Positions 25,035 through 36,705 of a DNA stretch of 64,000 nt are shown here, piece after piece (position 1 is the first letter of the stretch; the number at the start of each line of letters is the position of its first letter). This stretch comes from Amaranthus tricolor (lineage: Eukaryota > Streptophyta > Magnoliopsida > Caryophyllales > Amaranthaceae). The DNA is taken from NCBI RefSeq assembly GCF_026212465.1, contig NC_080058.1:2993501-3057500 (forward strand), given 5' to 3'. Both the position numbers and the translations under genes were made by a program. The notes below the pieces were generated by a model, which made no database searches, had not been told where the DNA came from, and saw nothing but the letters and a program-made list of their open reading frames with translations.

Positions 25035-25772
25035 TTAGCTTGTTTGATACAATCGTAGCAATATCTTCTCGTCGTTTCCCAGTTTATCGGCCCCATATTT
25101 CTTCAAAACACGAAGCTTTAGTCCCTTCTTTCCTTCCTCCACAGCTCGTTTCCTGGTAGCTGATAGTAAAACCTCATCAGACTTTTCAGACCCAGAATCA
25201 ACAATCATACTGTCATTTTTCTCGCGAGAACATGAAAAACCCTCATCCGCTTGTTCCTTGGAAGTGTTTTGAACTTCAGGACTGGTATTCAAATCATCAT
25301 TTGAAACTTCATCAACACCAATGAAGCTACTTTCCCACCATCTGTAAGTGCACTCCGATAAACCACTTGATGGGAATCCATATTTGAATTCATCCGAGAA
25401 GGGGTTGGTTTTTGATACCAAACCTGTAGCCACGACTGGATGATCCCCAGAAGTCGACTTCAAACTGTTTTCCTTCGTTCGTGAGCCAGAAGTTAAGGTA
25501 GCTACATTACTCCTTGATGGTGAGGTTCCTCCCAATGCTTTAGTTTTTGCTATAGCGGCTTCCTTTTTTATTTCGTCGATGGTCTTTCCAGCAAGGAATT
25601 TGCGGTGTGGCCACCGTTCAAGACCATTCTCGTTACATAATTTCTTTAGAGCACTAGTAGAGACACCGAGAATCCCAGCTGCCTCAGAGAGTGGTAAAGA
25701 AAATAACTTAGAGACATCTTCAAACGAAAGGGAATGATCGATAATTGATTTTTGGTTCTGAACACAATTCAT
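25035..25772 (-). CDS. RWP-RK domain protein, putative transcription factor
   Basis: The 245-residue frame has an N-terminal RWP-RK domain at about residues 17-70: a helix with VSKLFSLPLSEAAGILGVS, then STSALKKLCNENGLERWPHRK. The diagnostic RWPHRK is at 53-58, followed by a charged helix (TIDEIKKEAAIAK). RWP-RK domains bind DNA in the NIN-like (NLP) and RKD families. The rest is Ser/Thr-rich and acidic and looks disordered, ending in a basic segment (KGLKLRVLKKYGADK). No PB1 domain or long NLP N-terminus is present, so it belongs with the short, poorly characterised RWP-RK proteins. An in-frame TGA 15 bases upstream supports this ATG, and a TTTGATTTGAG acceptor-like site lies just 5' of it, suggesting a 5' UTR intron. 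No symbol is given because the orthologue is uncertain. Confidence 0.85.
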   Translation of the reverse strand: MNCVQNQKSIIDHSLSFEDVSKLFSLPLSEAAGILGVSTSALKKLCNENGLERWPHRKFLAGKTIDEIKKEAAIAKTKALGGTSPSRSNVATLTSGSRTKENSLKSTSGDHPVVATGLVSKTNPFSDEFKYGFPSSGLSECTYRWWESSFIGVDEVSNDDLNTSPEVQNTSKEQADEGFSCSREKNDSMIVDSGSEKSDEVLLSATRKRAVEEGKKGLKLRVLKKYGADKLGNDEKILLRLYQTS

Positions 25773-26324
25773 ACTTGCTTCTCCTCAAATCAAAGTATGC
25801 AGTGCAGTTAGATTTACGAAAGTAGACAGCAGGCAGCAAAAATTGGTCTACACTTGATTTCTAAAGAAAGGGCAGTATAGGCTGTTGTATTCTAAATCTT
25901 TACACAAAAATCAGCTGTGAATCATTCAAAAATTACCAGTGATCAGTTCAATGTTCTTACAGCGTACAAAAGAAAACAGGCAATTTGAATATACAGAAAA
26001 TGGGAACAATTGAAGAAGTACTAGAATCTAAGAAACCAATAATAAGCCATACAATGTAGCTTACACAATGAGTTATGAAATGAAAGATAATTTCAGCCTT
26101 TCTTCTTTAACAATGATACAACATTATGCTAATGATGCACCCAGAACTTTGCCGAATCTTTGATCCTACAGTATACCATAAGAAGAATGATATATATGTT
26201 GGACATTTAGAGTATAATAAGTATAATAAGCATAAAAGGTTATAAACCCATGGAAAATTACTACAAAAATAGTGGGGATAAAAGGGTAAAAACCTATGTC
26301 CAAAAGAAAGAAATCGAAACAAAG
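25773..26324. other. Presumed 5' UTR intron sequence of the RWP-RK gene
   Basis: No coding sequence appears on either strand. If the candidate first exon near 27.72-27.81 kb belongs to the RWP-RK gene, this stretch is the 3' part of its first intron(s). Confidence 0.35.
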
Positions 26325-27092
26325 GTGTCTACACGGTCAGAACCTCGCGACGAGTCGTCGCTAGTTCTCTGGAATGTGAGTTTTCGCAGAAACTTTCCAC
26401 GACTCGCCATTTTGGAAAACCCAACTCATCGTTACTTCTAAAAACGACGATTCGTCGCTTTCTTTTTTGGAAGTGCGGTATTGCTGACTTCCTTTCTTTA
26501 ATTGGCGGCTAGAGTTTTAACCCTAATTTTCCTACTAACGTGTAGTCATATGGGATCAAGGGAATTGTGCTCTAACTCCTATATAAAGAGTTCAAGGGAT
26601 TAGGGTTTTACACACCATTCCATTCACTCTTAGTGGAATTTCTAATCTTGTTGCTCCCCATATTTTCTCTACAAGTTTTTAGAAGTAAAAGAACTTAGCT
26701 TCTTCTCATTTCATTTCCAAGTTTTCCCTTGTTCCTCACACTATCTAAATATATAGTGCTTATATTGGATGCAAATCGTTGTATTTCAAAAGTATATTCC
26801 AAGTCTAAGCCTAAGCAGATAGTAGCCAGAATAACACTTTTAGGAAAACTAGATAGTGATTGTTTGGTATCAAGATTCCGAAGACAGTATTGTCTAAAAG
26901 ATCTTCATTTTAGAGTTATTTATTTCATTTCATTCCTTAGTTTATTTTACAAGTATTTTGTAGGAGGTTGTCAAGACTTGTAATCTTTGATTCCGTACTT
27001 GTAATCTTTGATTCCGTACTTGTAATCTCTTCAATCTATTCAAGTTTTCCTATCAATACAAAACTTATAACGATCTAATTAACACTATTCAG
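26325..27092. mobile_element. Probable solo LTR (about 768 bp)
   Basis: The segment is bounded by ACAAAG at 26319-26324 and 27093-27098, a possible 6-bp target duplication. On the plus strand it has an LTR-like layout: GC-richer 5' part with GCGACGAGTCGTCGC and CGACGATTCGTCGC (26347, 26445), a CTCCTATATAAAGAG TATA region (26576), an ATTAGGGTTTTACACACC leader, and near the 3' end a 21-bp unit containing CTTGTAATCTTTGATTCC repeated in tandem (26980-27030). No internal domain or second LTR is seen. The termini are not a clean TG...CA, so the exact ends are uncertain. Confidence 0.6.
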
Positions 27093-27721
27093 ACAAAGTA
27101 GCTCAAAACTGAGTTTCACATATGTGTGAGAAGTATTGTGGATGAGATGGGTTATTAGGAATCATATGCAACAGATGAGAGAAAAAGGAATACAAAACAC
27201 AAGAAGTTTCCTTCAACATAGACCAGACTATAAAACAACAGATCCAACAAATGTGAAGCATCAACTCGCAATAGTTTAACATCCTAAAGCAACACACACA
27301 ATGAATTACATTCCATATCCTCAGTATAGTATACGATTTCTCACATGGAAGCTTAAGGAAGATCATGATTTTAAATTTCTTACTTTGAAAAATTTCTTTA
27401 CTTTGCAAAATCATCCAATATTATAATAACCCATCAAATTACATACATTAAATTTTTAATTTCTTAAAACCGTTAATGCAAGTTTTTGAGGGAAGTTAAA
27501 CCCTTCAACCCTAAATGAAAATTACCTGAATACATTCAGCAATCTCAATCAATGTAGCATTACAGTGAAAACCCTAGTTTTCAAAATGAGAAAAATTGGT
27601 AATTGGCAACAGAAATCAATATCTAATTGCACATTCCACTCAAGTGTCTGGGAAACAAGATCTTTATAATCAAGCGGATATATCGACAATTTGATAGCGG
27701 AATCAAAAATTTTGTAATTAC

Positions 27722-27812
27722 CTGTAATAGTTTGCTGAAGAGTGAAGACTGAATAACATGATTTTGTTTGTTCAACTCGTAAATTTCGCCGGTTCTTTCA
27801 TGTTTTCTTGGA
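27722..27812 (-). other. Candidate non-coding first exon of the RWP-RK gene
   Basis: On the minus strand a TATAAATA box (27840-27848) is followed about 30 bases later by a 5'-UTR-like stretch that ends in CTATTACAG with a GTAATT donor at 27721. A second possible small exon ends in ATTCAG before GTAATT near 27530. Both read toward the RWP-RK ORF. The link rests only on orientation and splice-like signals; no transcript evidence is available here. Confidence 0.35.
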
Positions 27813-27839
27813 TATATGGATATGGAAAATAATAGTAGT

Positions 27840-27848
27840 ATATTTATA
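27840..27848 (-). promoter_or_regulatory. Putative TATA box upstream of the RWP-RK gene
   Basis: TATAAATA read on the minus strand, placed about 30 bp before the candidate leader exon. Support is positional only. Confidence 0.35.
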
Positions 27849-27899
27849 CCAAATTTTATTTGGCCTGACATATGACCTACTATAGACATTTGTACAAAA

Positions 27900-29030
27900 T
27901 AATGTTTTTTTAAGAAAAAAAATTTTTCAAACTAAACCCCGATAAAAATAATTTCCAAACTAAGTGTCTAAGAACGATGTTTGTGACTGCGATTTTAGAT
28001 ATAAATGAGTTATATAGTGTTCGGGCTTTAAAGGAAAATGCTATCTAAGACAGCGTTATTCATTCAAGTGAAAATGCTATCTTAGACGACGTTTTTCAAT
28101 TTGTTAAATTGTGTCAAGTCTTGACTTGAAATTTTGATAAGGAAAACGTTGTCTGAGGTAGCGTTTTTCATGGTTTTTTTCTCTACAACGTCTTATAAAT
28201 ACATATCTGCGAACAAAAATCAAATCTATATTCAATATACAAATTTTCATCAAAATTCTCATTCAAACACCTAACATATAACAATATACATAACATTACA
28301 TATACAGATATACTTTTACCGAACACACATTCTATCACAAAATTATATGACAAATATGCCTGATCTACCAAGTTGAGTAACATAACTCGACAGAGCCCAT
28401 AATAGCCACAAACTTTAGAAAATCCGTGGAATAAAAATCTAGAAGCAACTCAATCATGTGCTTGAGTTGGTTAATTATTAGTGTTGGTGCATGACTTATG
28501 TAGCCAATCCCATATATTAGATTAAAATTTTTGATATTATCGTGATTGTAACATGTTTTTCTAACCAATTGAACAAACAGAACTATCTAAGCATATTTAA
28601 ATTGTTCATCGACAAAATTACACAAAACAATTATAATTGAAAATGTAACAAATCATTATTTGCAGAAGTGAAATTTGCAAATTTATTAAGAATTTAAGAT
28701 GTAACAGACTCGACAATCCGATATTGATCCGATCTTGTACTCGAACCCGATTATACCCGACTTCAAAATAAATTTAAAATTATGTAAAAATCAAACAAAA
28801 AATACGATTTGAACCGACCCAAAACACATGATCCAAAATCAATCCGATAACGTGAATGAATATCTCTGCACTCTACAAAGCAAGTGCTCATCATAATAAT
28901 AATATACAATCAAGGTAAAGATTATTTATAAATTTTCTCTTAGAGTTTCAGAAATCCCTTAAAAATTACAACAAAAAAAAGCTCAATAATGAGCATATTT
29001 CTGATTTCATACATAAAAAAATATATAAAA
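27900..29030. other. Intergenic DNA between PSBO 3' end and the RWP-RK promoter
   Basis: It contains three imperfect palindromic units related to AACGCTGTCTnAGACAGCGTT, at 28034-28060, 28070-28097 and 28142-28169, which look like part of a transposable element. The remainder, including the open stretches at 28183-28568, encodes nothing recognisable. The last bases are the PSBO 3' UTR. Confidence 0.5.
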
Positions 29031-29041
29031 AAAACCTTCAA

Positions 29042-30828
29042 TTACTCAAGTTGGGCATACCAGACTCCTTCAATCTTAACATCTTTAGGAGCTTTAGCAC
29101 CCAAATCAGTATCAGATGGCTGCAAACTCTGAAAAACACCAATAACTTCACCAGTTTCAGGCTTACTTTTAGTAACACTTAAAGTAATAGTACCCTTTGA
29201 AGATGCTGCATTCTTTATATTTTCCTTCTGAAGTTCTTCTTCATCCCCTCTTCCTCCTGCTGGTAATGCCACAGCATTATCATACCCAGTGGATCCTCCT
29301 CTTCCTTTCGGGTCTAAGAAGGAGGATCCGCGGTAAGAGGGTACCAAAAACTCGCCAGTAAACCCATCGGGTTTACCTGATGCTACGAGTTGTTTAATCG
29401 TAAATAGGAAAGGCACACGTTCACCACCCGGGAGTTGGACAGTAACAGCTGCATAATCAATCCCATCTTTCTCTTCGAATTTGACTGTGCCATCGGAGGA
29501 TACCTCGAATGGGCCTTCGATTTCGTCGAGTGTGTAGGTTAAACGGGTCATTAGCTTGGTGTCTTGGAATTCTGGTGGGGCGTTTTTGCTGATACTTTCA
29601 GCTTTAACTGTGAATTTTGTTGGTTCAAGGCAGAATTTCTTGGCGTTGTATTTGCCTTCCTTGAAACCAAATGAATCTAATCCTCCGTCAATGGTTGGAC
29701 ATTGGTTAGCTGTTCCTGTTCCTTTGACTTCCATGTATGTCTTGCTTTGGATTTCGTCGAAAGTTAGTCTCTTTGGCACTCCCTCTGCATTAGCCCCCTG
29801 TATCATCAACCAACACAAGAGTGATCAACCAATTTGAATCGACGATTATGTTTATCGTCATTTTTCAAGACTAGTCTTTTACACTTTCTTAATGGTTAAT
29901 CGAAAATAACCTTTGTTATTATGTAATAACGCTGCATATATCCAACACTGAATGCCATTTAGACGGGAATGACTAGTGGCATTAGCCATTAGGGTAATGA
30001 AATAATATTGATTTTATATATGGCCCAAACAAGATCAAGAATAATGATCAAATAAGCTATATAGATCCTTCCCTAAAACTTTTCTGACAAACTATTGAGT
30101 TAGAACTAGTAATGTGAGAACAACTACGACATTCTATTATCCCAATGTCAAAAACAGGCCACTACTTAGACGAATTTTGGAGGGCACATGTACATAAAGC
30201 CAAAACATAATGTGAACTAGTTATACCTCAGCAAAGCTTGAAACAGGACACAAAGTAAAAAGCATTTCATCATTAGACAAGTATGAGAGCCTTGTGACTA
30301 AGTTCGATTCTCAACTATTTTTTAATCACAAGGAAGGCTTAGTGAAGGGGAAGTCTGGTGTGAATCGAATCCAAGACTAACTTTATCCGGTGAAAATGGT
30401 ACTTGCTCCAACAAAGGATTCTCAATTTAGCTCAACTTAAACACAACTAACTAACTAAATCTAATAAAACTTGATACATCCTAAGTAAACATTATATGTC
30501 GGATGATTATTGAAACTGATTTCCTTATTTGTAAGTATTAATTAAAACCGAATAAAGCATAATCTTTGTTACCGAACAAGATAAGGAGACATACAGAAGT
30601 GATGAGGGCGGAGGTAGCGAGAACGAGACCGGCAATTTTAGTGGCATCAACACACTTATTAGCCAAGTCCTTAAGATCAGACTGCAGAGAAAGAGAGAGT
30701 CTACCAGCAGCTGGTTCAACCCCAAAAGCCTTACATACATTTGGGTTTGACCTTAGTGTAAGCCCATTTCTTATTCCTACTTTTGTGGGTTGTAAGAAGG
30801 TTGTTGAAGCTTGTAATGAAGCTGCCAT
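29042..30828 (-). CDS. PSBO: Oxygen-evolving enhancer protein 1 (33-kDa PSII manganese-stabilising protein)
   Basis: Two exons: 30828-30595 (78 codons) and 29797-29042 (251 codons plus TAA), with a GTATGT donor at 30594 and an ATACAG acceptor ending at 29798. The product is about 329 residues. It stabilises the Mn4CaO5 cluster of photosystem II in the thylakoid lumen. The N-terminus ([17 protein letters not shown]...) is a chloroplast transit peptide; [18 protein letters not shown] is the lumen-targeting segment, with likely cleavage after Ala82 before Glu-Gly. The mature part shows the conserved [21 protein letters not shown] start, the two disulphide cysteines (NQCP and KKFCLEP), [49 protein letters not shown] and the C-terminal GVWYAQLE. 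Similarity to spinach PsbO is very high from memory, except that the protein ends at QLE without the final glutamines I recall in spinach. Confidence 0.97.
29798..30594 (-). other. PSBO intron 1 (797 bp)
   Basis: It starts GTATGT and ends ATACAG on the minus strand. It joins codon TCT (Ser78) to GGG (Gly79) in phase 0, just before the lumenal cleavage site. A short segment near 30280-30400 has a GTTCGATTC-like box but no supported element. Confidence 0.9.
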
Positions 30829-30959
30829 ATTGGTTTGTCTCTCTGTTTCTCTTACCCTTCTGTATGTTGTACAACAAAGTGTTACATAAGGGAGAGAAAT
30901 ATGACAGTTAATTTGGTGGCTTGGCTTTCATTTGGGGTGTTTGTGTAGGATAAAGAGAT

Positions 30960-30995
30960 AGGGTATACAAGATAAGAGATCTTATTTAATTGGTT
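30960..30995 (-). promoter_or_regulatory. PSBO promoter with I-box (GATAAG) and CCAAT-type motif
   Basis: About 140-165 bases upstream of the PSBO ATG, the plus strand reads GATAAG at 30971-30976 and ATTGG at 30989-30993 (CCAAT on the gene strand). I-box/GATA motifs are typical of light-regulated photosynthesis genes. A second GATAAAG lies at about 30950. I see no G-box. No convincing canonical TATA box is visible. Confidence 0.45.
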
Positions 30996-30999
30996 AGTT

Positions 31000-33740
31000 T
31001 TGGCTTACTTGTTCTTGCTTTGTTGGAGTCCAAGTGTCATGTTTTTGTTTGTGATAAAGATATTGTATCAATCATGGAGTGTGTGCCACACTTTTAATTT
31101 GATGTTGTTACTTGTATGAAATATGAATATATGTGAGATTTTTGGGGTTCATTAGTTTTATTACACTATCAAAATTTAACCCCTAGAATAAGTTTGGAAT
31201 TGTATAGGACATATGAGATTTTCAAGTTTGGATTTTGACAGTTGGATGATAAAGTCAAATTTTTAATTCTAAAAGATTAAGGTCAGCTATATAAATGCAT
31301 ACATTAGTTTTAATGGTTGTCTACATTGATAAATTTTGATAGGTTTTACAATAATACTTATATGGACCAACCCACACAACAAATAAGTTGGGCCACCCTT
31401 TCTCATATCCAAATCCTGGCCCAACATTTATGGGGTTACTAAAGTGTGGTCCAAATTCATACTACGTAGAAGTGTAGCTTACTTGATTCACTTTATTGAT
31501 CCTTTCACTTGTTTCCGCACCTTAAATTAGATAGAGGTAATGATTTTGAATTTCAACTTAAATTATCTAAATGGATTAGGTTAAACCGTTCAATCAAGAA
31601 ATCTCTAACACATTTATTTATCTTTCGGATGTAATTTTAATCTTGATCATTTATCAAGCCTAGTTGGCCTCTAAGCCTAAATACCTTATTGACACATGAT
31701 ACCATCTTCATGGATATAGATTTAGCAATGTAGGTCCAACATCATGTACAACTTCTATAACCAAAAAAACACATTAGATGTAGTTTTCTAATTAAAGTAA
31801 AAGAGGGCCTCTAATAAAGACATTTCCATGTGCATGAACTTAATTAGGTTGAAGATGATACATTGGTTCTGTGGTAGCGTGGTGTCCTTTCATTTTCAAT
31901 AAATTATTTATGAAGTTGTGGTCTACACTAAATGAATTAGGATTTAGGCCTAAGCCCGTTTACGATGAATCAAAAACATTTTATGTCTTAATGTCATTAA
32001 GTAATTTTTATCTGAAATGGGGTCTATGCCTTTATGATTAATTCAATAAATTGAACTATATTGAAGTCTTAAGAACATTAACCTTAAGAAAAATTAAACT
32101 TACAAATATATCCTTTATCAAATGCTTAGATTTCACTTCATAGAAGTGCTAGATTGATTTTCATGCCAAACACATTTTTTGAATATTTTTAAAAGTAACT
32201 TATTAATCATGTATATAACTAAATTATTATGTAATTTTTAAATCAAAATAAATAAATAATTAATTAAATTTGAAATTAACCAGTTAAGATATATGATTAA
32301 GATTCATATTATTGTTAAATTATATAAAATGTATTACTAAGCCATGGACATTTTAACTGTATGTAGGTAAAAAAAATAAAGCTAAGTATTTGGAGAAGTA
32401 AGATTAATGGTTGAAATTTACATTTTAAGTCTTGTGTGCTTTAAGGGTTAGAGTAGGTGATTAGAAAAATAAATTAAGCTTTTGGAGAAGGAAGAATAAA
32501 ATTACGAGTTTGGATTTTAAGTGTTGGAATTGTCATTTAAGTCTTAAAATAGGTGTTTTAAACCTTAGAGTTGGCGAATTAAAAAAAATATATTTCTATT
32601 AAACTATCCGTACAATCACACGGATGCGGCCACCGCATATAAGATTTCATGTTAATAATATTTCCTTCGTTTTAAAATGCTTGCTACATTACGATTATTA
32701 ACAGTATTTATCGTTCAAGTTTATTTTATATGTTGCAGTTTATATACAAGGAATATTATAGCCAAGTGAAAACTTATTTAAATTATTTATCACATACTTT
32801 TATAATATTATCATTTTATTCTTTTTAATGAACATAATTCTATATATATAATCAAAATATATATTAAATTGCGTAACGAAAATATATCTTTAGATTTAGT
32901 AGGCCAAAGATTTGTTCATAGATAGTCGGTACACATTTTTCTACTGTATTAGTAGACCAAAGTCTCACTATTCTAGGAAAATGTGTATACTATACATTTC
33001 ATGTGCAAATCTTGATGAGTTTGGCATCAACATCATGGTGCAATAATACATCAATTAATAGTCTGTCCTCTCTCTATACACACCCTTATATATACTCTCA
33101 ATAAACACCACTTGATTAATAAAAATTCAAAATATCTCAAAAAAAACCAAAATCAACCTAATAACTTTCTTCGCATCAACAAATATAATACTATGAGACT
33201 ATTTTTTTAAGTTCTATTGAAATTTAGACATATAAGTAAATAGTACTATAATAATGTGAAAAGAATTACATGTAAAAAAATTTACATAACACACAACAAT
33301 GAGTATTGAAATTTCGCACTTATTTTGAAATTTAAAGGTTAATTTATGCATGTGCAGTCAAGTGGTATGCTTAATATCAATTGAACAATGTATTAAAGTA
33401 TAGCTACAAGATCACGTGCAATTTCTAACATTATCATTTTCATTTAATTGTCATTCTTAAGACACATTTGTATACAAAGATTTCATATTTAATATGTATC
33501 AAATCTACAAATTCGAATTGAATATGGTTTAGATTTAAAGTTTACAACACTTTTAAATTATTTAATACAATAAAACTTTTTTGTGCAAATTGAACACTTT
33601 GTCGAATTGGGTTAACAATTAACATAATAATATTGTTATTGTAAGGCAGTTTGAATAATATAAGGACATATATTTGCAAGGATGTATAAACCAAGATACA
33701 TAATAATTAATTAATTAATTACTAATGTGACTCATAATTT
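31000..33740. other. Intergenic DNA, no gene seen
   Basis: AT-rich sequence without recognisable coding potential. An imperfect hairpin (GTAGGCCAAAG... and TAGACCAAAG..., 32898-32995) and a promoter-like segment near 33065-33120 with no open frame behind it are the only local features. The last part is the DRT100-like gene's 3' flank. Confidence 0.55.
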
Positions 33741-33750
33741 TTTTAACTCT

Positions 33751-34845
33751 TCAACATTTTTTACTAAGCGGTTTGCCACAAAGACAAGAATTATAAGCAA
33801 AGGATGACTCTTCCAAGTGATCATAAGGAGAACCGGCGGGTATCGGCCCGCAAAGTTGGTTATGACTCACGTCCAAATGCCCAATGTAAGAAGCTGTGGA
33901 TATGGACTTGGGTATCTGCCCACTGAGCCGATTACGAGACAAATCCAACACCATAAAATACGACCTTGGCCCAAAAGAATCGGGTATCCGACCCTCCAAA
34001 GCATTCCGACTTAAATTCAGTATACTAACACCCGAATTTAACAAACTCCCTGGTATTTGACCCGATATCATGTTACCGTCGAGATTCAAGGTTGCTAAAA
34101 CCGGCATCTTATCAAACATATCGGGTATTTCACCCGATAACTTGTTTAGAGAAAGATCCAAATCCGAAAGACGGTAGATGTTGGATAATGAAACGGGTAA
34201 CGGGCCACCAATTTGGTTACCACTTAACAAAGCCCGACTCATCATTTTAAGTTGGCCCATGTTACTTGGTAATTCACCCGATAACTTGTTATTCCTCAGA
34301 TCCAAGTGCATCAACCGACCCAAGTTGACAATAGACCGAGGAATTGGACCGGTAAGACTATTATCAGCTAAATTAAGAACCGTAAGTTCCTTCAAACGGC
34401 CAATATCACCCGGGATCCGACCCGTAAACTTGTTTCCAATCAAGTCAAGGGTCCGGAGAAAAGGCAGCGAGGTAATACAAGCGGGTATCTCACCCGATAT
34501 CCCTTTCCAGTCGGCTATAGTGAGACTACTTAAACGGTCAAGCTTACAAATAGCCGGGGAGATCGAACCGGTCATGAACCCGGTTCGGTGAGCCCGTTCA
34601 AAAATCGGGTCTTCAGACTCACCCCTCAAATTAATGTCGGCAACCCGGTGAATATACGGGTCGCAACTTACACCATACCAACCTCTACAGCAATCCGAAC
34701 CGGTCCAAGAATTGAAAATACCCAAATATGGTTCATGAAGGGCAGCCTTAATAGACATTAGTGCTGCCCTGTCTGATGGCGGACAAGCAGTAACTACCGT
34801 GATAACGGTCATTGCAAATAACCAAAAATAAAACCATTTTTCCAT
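33751..34845 (-). CDS. DRT100: DRT100-like secreted leucine-rich-repeat protein
   Basis: A 364-residue intronless frame. Residues 1-20 are a hydrophobic signal peptide (MEKWFYFWLFAMTVITVVTA). Next comes a plant LRR N-terminal cap with paired cysteines (CPPSDRAALMSIKAAL ... WTGSDCCRGWYGVSC). About nine to ten plant-type LRRs follow (about residues 95-335), of the pattern LxxLDLxxNxLSGxIPxxx, and a C-terminal cap ends LCGKPLSKKC. There is no transmembrane helix or kinase, so the product is an extracellular LRR protein. The layout and length match DNA-damage-repair/toleration protein DRT100 and close LRR proteins such as FLOR1 and PGIP relatives. The DRT100 name comes from partial complementation of E. 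coli recA mutants and does not establish a repair role. The ATG follows an A-rich leader and a TATA box 70 bases upstream. Confidence 0.92.
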   Translation of the reverse strand: MEKWFYFWLFAMTVITVVTACPPSDRAALMSIKAALHEPYLGIFNSWTGSDCCRGWYGVSCDPYIHRVADINLRGESEDPIFERAHRTGFMTGSISPAICKLDRLSSLTIADWKGISGEIPACITSLPFLRTLDLIGNKFTGRIPGDIGRLKELTVLNLADNSLTGPIPRSIVNLGRLMHLDLRNNKLSGELPSNMGQLKMMSRALLSGNQIGGPLPVSLSNIYRLSDLDLSLNKLSGEIPDMFDKMPVLATLNLDGNMISGQIPGSLLNSGVSILNLSRNALEGRIPDSFGPRSYFMVLDLSRNRLSGQIPKSISTASYIGHLDVSHNQLCGPIPAGSPYDHLEESSFAYNSCLCGKPLSKKC

Positions 34846-34913
34846 TTTTTTTCCCTCTATTTCTTTTGCTTACTACAAAGAAAAATGGTCATAAATGGCG
34901 GAAATTAAAGATT

Positions 34914-34923
34914 TTTATATAAA
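34914..34923 (-). promoter_or_regulatory. TATA box of the DRT100-like gene
   Basis: TTTATATAAA-type sequence read on the minus strand about 70 bases upstream of the start codon at 34845, giving a likely start site near 34885. Confidence 0.55.
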
Positions 34924-35099
34924 TGACTATGATTATAATAGAGAAATTTTAACAAAATGTGAAGTGAGCTATGAACGATGTCAATGGCTAGCAAATAAAA
35001 GATCAGAAGGTATGCATATAAATACAAAAGAAAAGATGAATATAGAAGTGATGTTGTTAATGACTGTTTTGCCCTTGAATGTAGAGTAAAACTGATGAG

Positions 35100-36700
35100 A
35101 GAAATTATGGAGCTTTTAAGAAATTGGTATTAAACGGAAAAGTGAGAATGAATTATGTGGATGAAATTAAAAAAAATTAAAATATATAGATAAAATTTAA
35201 AGAAAATAATGTTACATTATTTTAAAAAACTATGATATAAAACAAAAAAATAGACCAAAACGATAATTTAAAATAAATGGGACAGAGGAAAATAAATATT
35301 TAGGCTCTGGGCTTGTGTTAATGTCTAGGCTAGGATTCCAGTGATTTAATAAAAATTTTATTATGTTAAATTGCGTACTTGAATTAGTTGTATAATAAAA
35401 ATGTTATTAAAAACTAATCATAAATTAAGAGTGATGAATAAATATTGTCATTTTTTAAATGTTGCAACTAATTTAAAATGGAGAAAGTACTTCTATTATG
35501 TGGAGATGATTGTTCAATCTCTCTTGTACTAGTATTTTGTAGAGTTGTTTATATTTAACTTAATTGTTTAACTGAAATTGAATAAATTAACTTGACCAAA
35601 AAATATACGAGTATTATATTATTTAAAATCATATAATCAAAATATTTACATATACTTAATAGTCAAATTTAGTCTGATAGGATATATTATACTTCCTCTG
35701 GATTTATTAGTTGCTACAGATAGTGATATTTTTCCTTATAAGTTAGCAACTAATAAAATCGGACAAAGTATATGTAATTTGGCCAAAGATCCGAGTTGAC
35801 GTCTCTAGTATATTGCATTAGACTCATGAGGATAAGGATAAAAAAGAAAAAAGATAAGAGGATTCAATCAAAGAGGGAAATTATTGATGTATAAATTGAA
35901 AGAAGAAGAAATGAAGAAGAAAGTGGAATGGTATGGGCAATGCCCATGTGAATGGTGAAGAAGTGTTAAATGTTAGGTCCAGAGTTTCAGTATTTGGGTC
36001 CTCTTATGTTTGCAGAGTGTTAAAGGTCTGCATATTTTATTATTAATATTGTGGGTCTTTTATGGACATGGTAGAGTTTATTACCACCTCATATTCTAAC
36101 AATATATCCTAATAAACTAATTCAATTTTAGATATTTCAAATTATGTATAATTTAAATTATAAAAAGTTACTTTAAAATATTTACATTGAAACGAATTAA
36201 GGTAGTTCATATTTAAATGTGTTTTAACTTATAAATTATAAATTAAATAAAAATTAAGATTGATTGATTAATAATTTTTAAAAAAAATTATTAGAATATG
36301 AGAGAGTAGTTACATTAATATTACTGCCCTATTTACTGATCTCATGGTCTTTAAGTCTAGTAAAAATAGGAGATGGAATTTTGTTGTTTATGTTAAAGAT
36401 TTAATCAAAAAAATCTAATAAAAGAGAGAAAAATCTAGAAATATATGAAAAGTGTAGAAACACTTGGATTATGTAAAAAAATTTAGATTAGTAGTCATCC
36501 AAGTCATGTAAGACTATAAATAGATAGCCAATTAAAGTAAAGGGGTGGTGAAAAAAAGCCAAAATCAAATAGAAAAAGCATGCTCACAAAAGTGAGGATG
36601 TGAGTGTACACTAAAATATGAGAAATTGGTGAGACATGAGCTCATATAAAAAACTATTTTTATTTAGTCAACTGCTATGTAAATTCAACTTTGTGCTGCT
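35100..36700. other. Intergenic DNA upstream of the DRT100-like gene
   Basis: AT-rich, with one small Stowaway element (35692-35768, listed separately) and purine-rich stretches near 35840-35940. No gene was recognised. Confidence 0.55.
35692..35768. mobile_element. Mini Stowaway MITE, 77 bp
   Basis: The left arm contains TCTGGATTTATTAGTTGCTA; the right arm in reverse complement reads CTTTGTCCGATTTTATTAGTTGCTA in two parts. The arms are about 28 bp with few mismatches and are flanked by TA (35690-35691 and 35769-35770). The element is almost only its two arms. Confidence 0.8.
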
Positions 36701-36705
36701 TGTAT

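Noticed and set aside
29556..29837. Plus-strand frame opposite PSBO exon 2
   Set aside because: Antisense shadow of a strongly conserved coding exon.
30280..30400. Possible tRNA-derived SINE in the PSBO intron (GTTCGATTC box), with a similar box at 37900
   Set aside because: No convincing A box at the right spacing, no poly-A or T tail and no target duplication were seen.
33817..34591. Plus-strand frames opposite the DRT100-like gene
   Set aside because: Antisense shadows; the LRR protein on the minus strand explains the open sequence.
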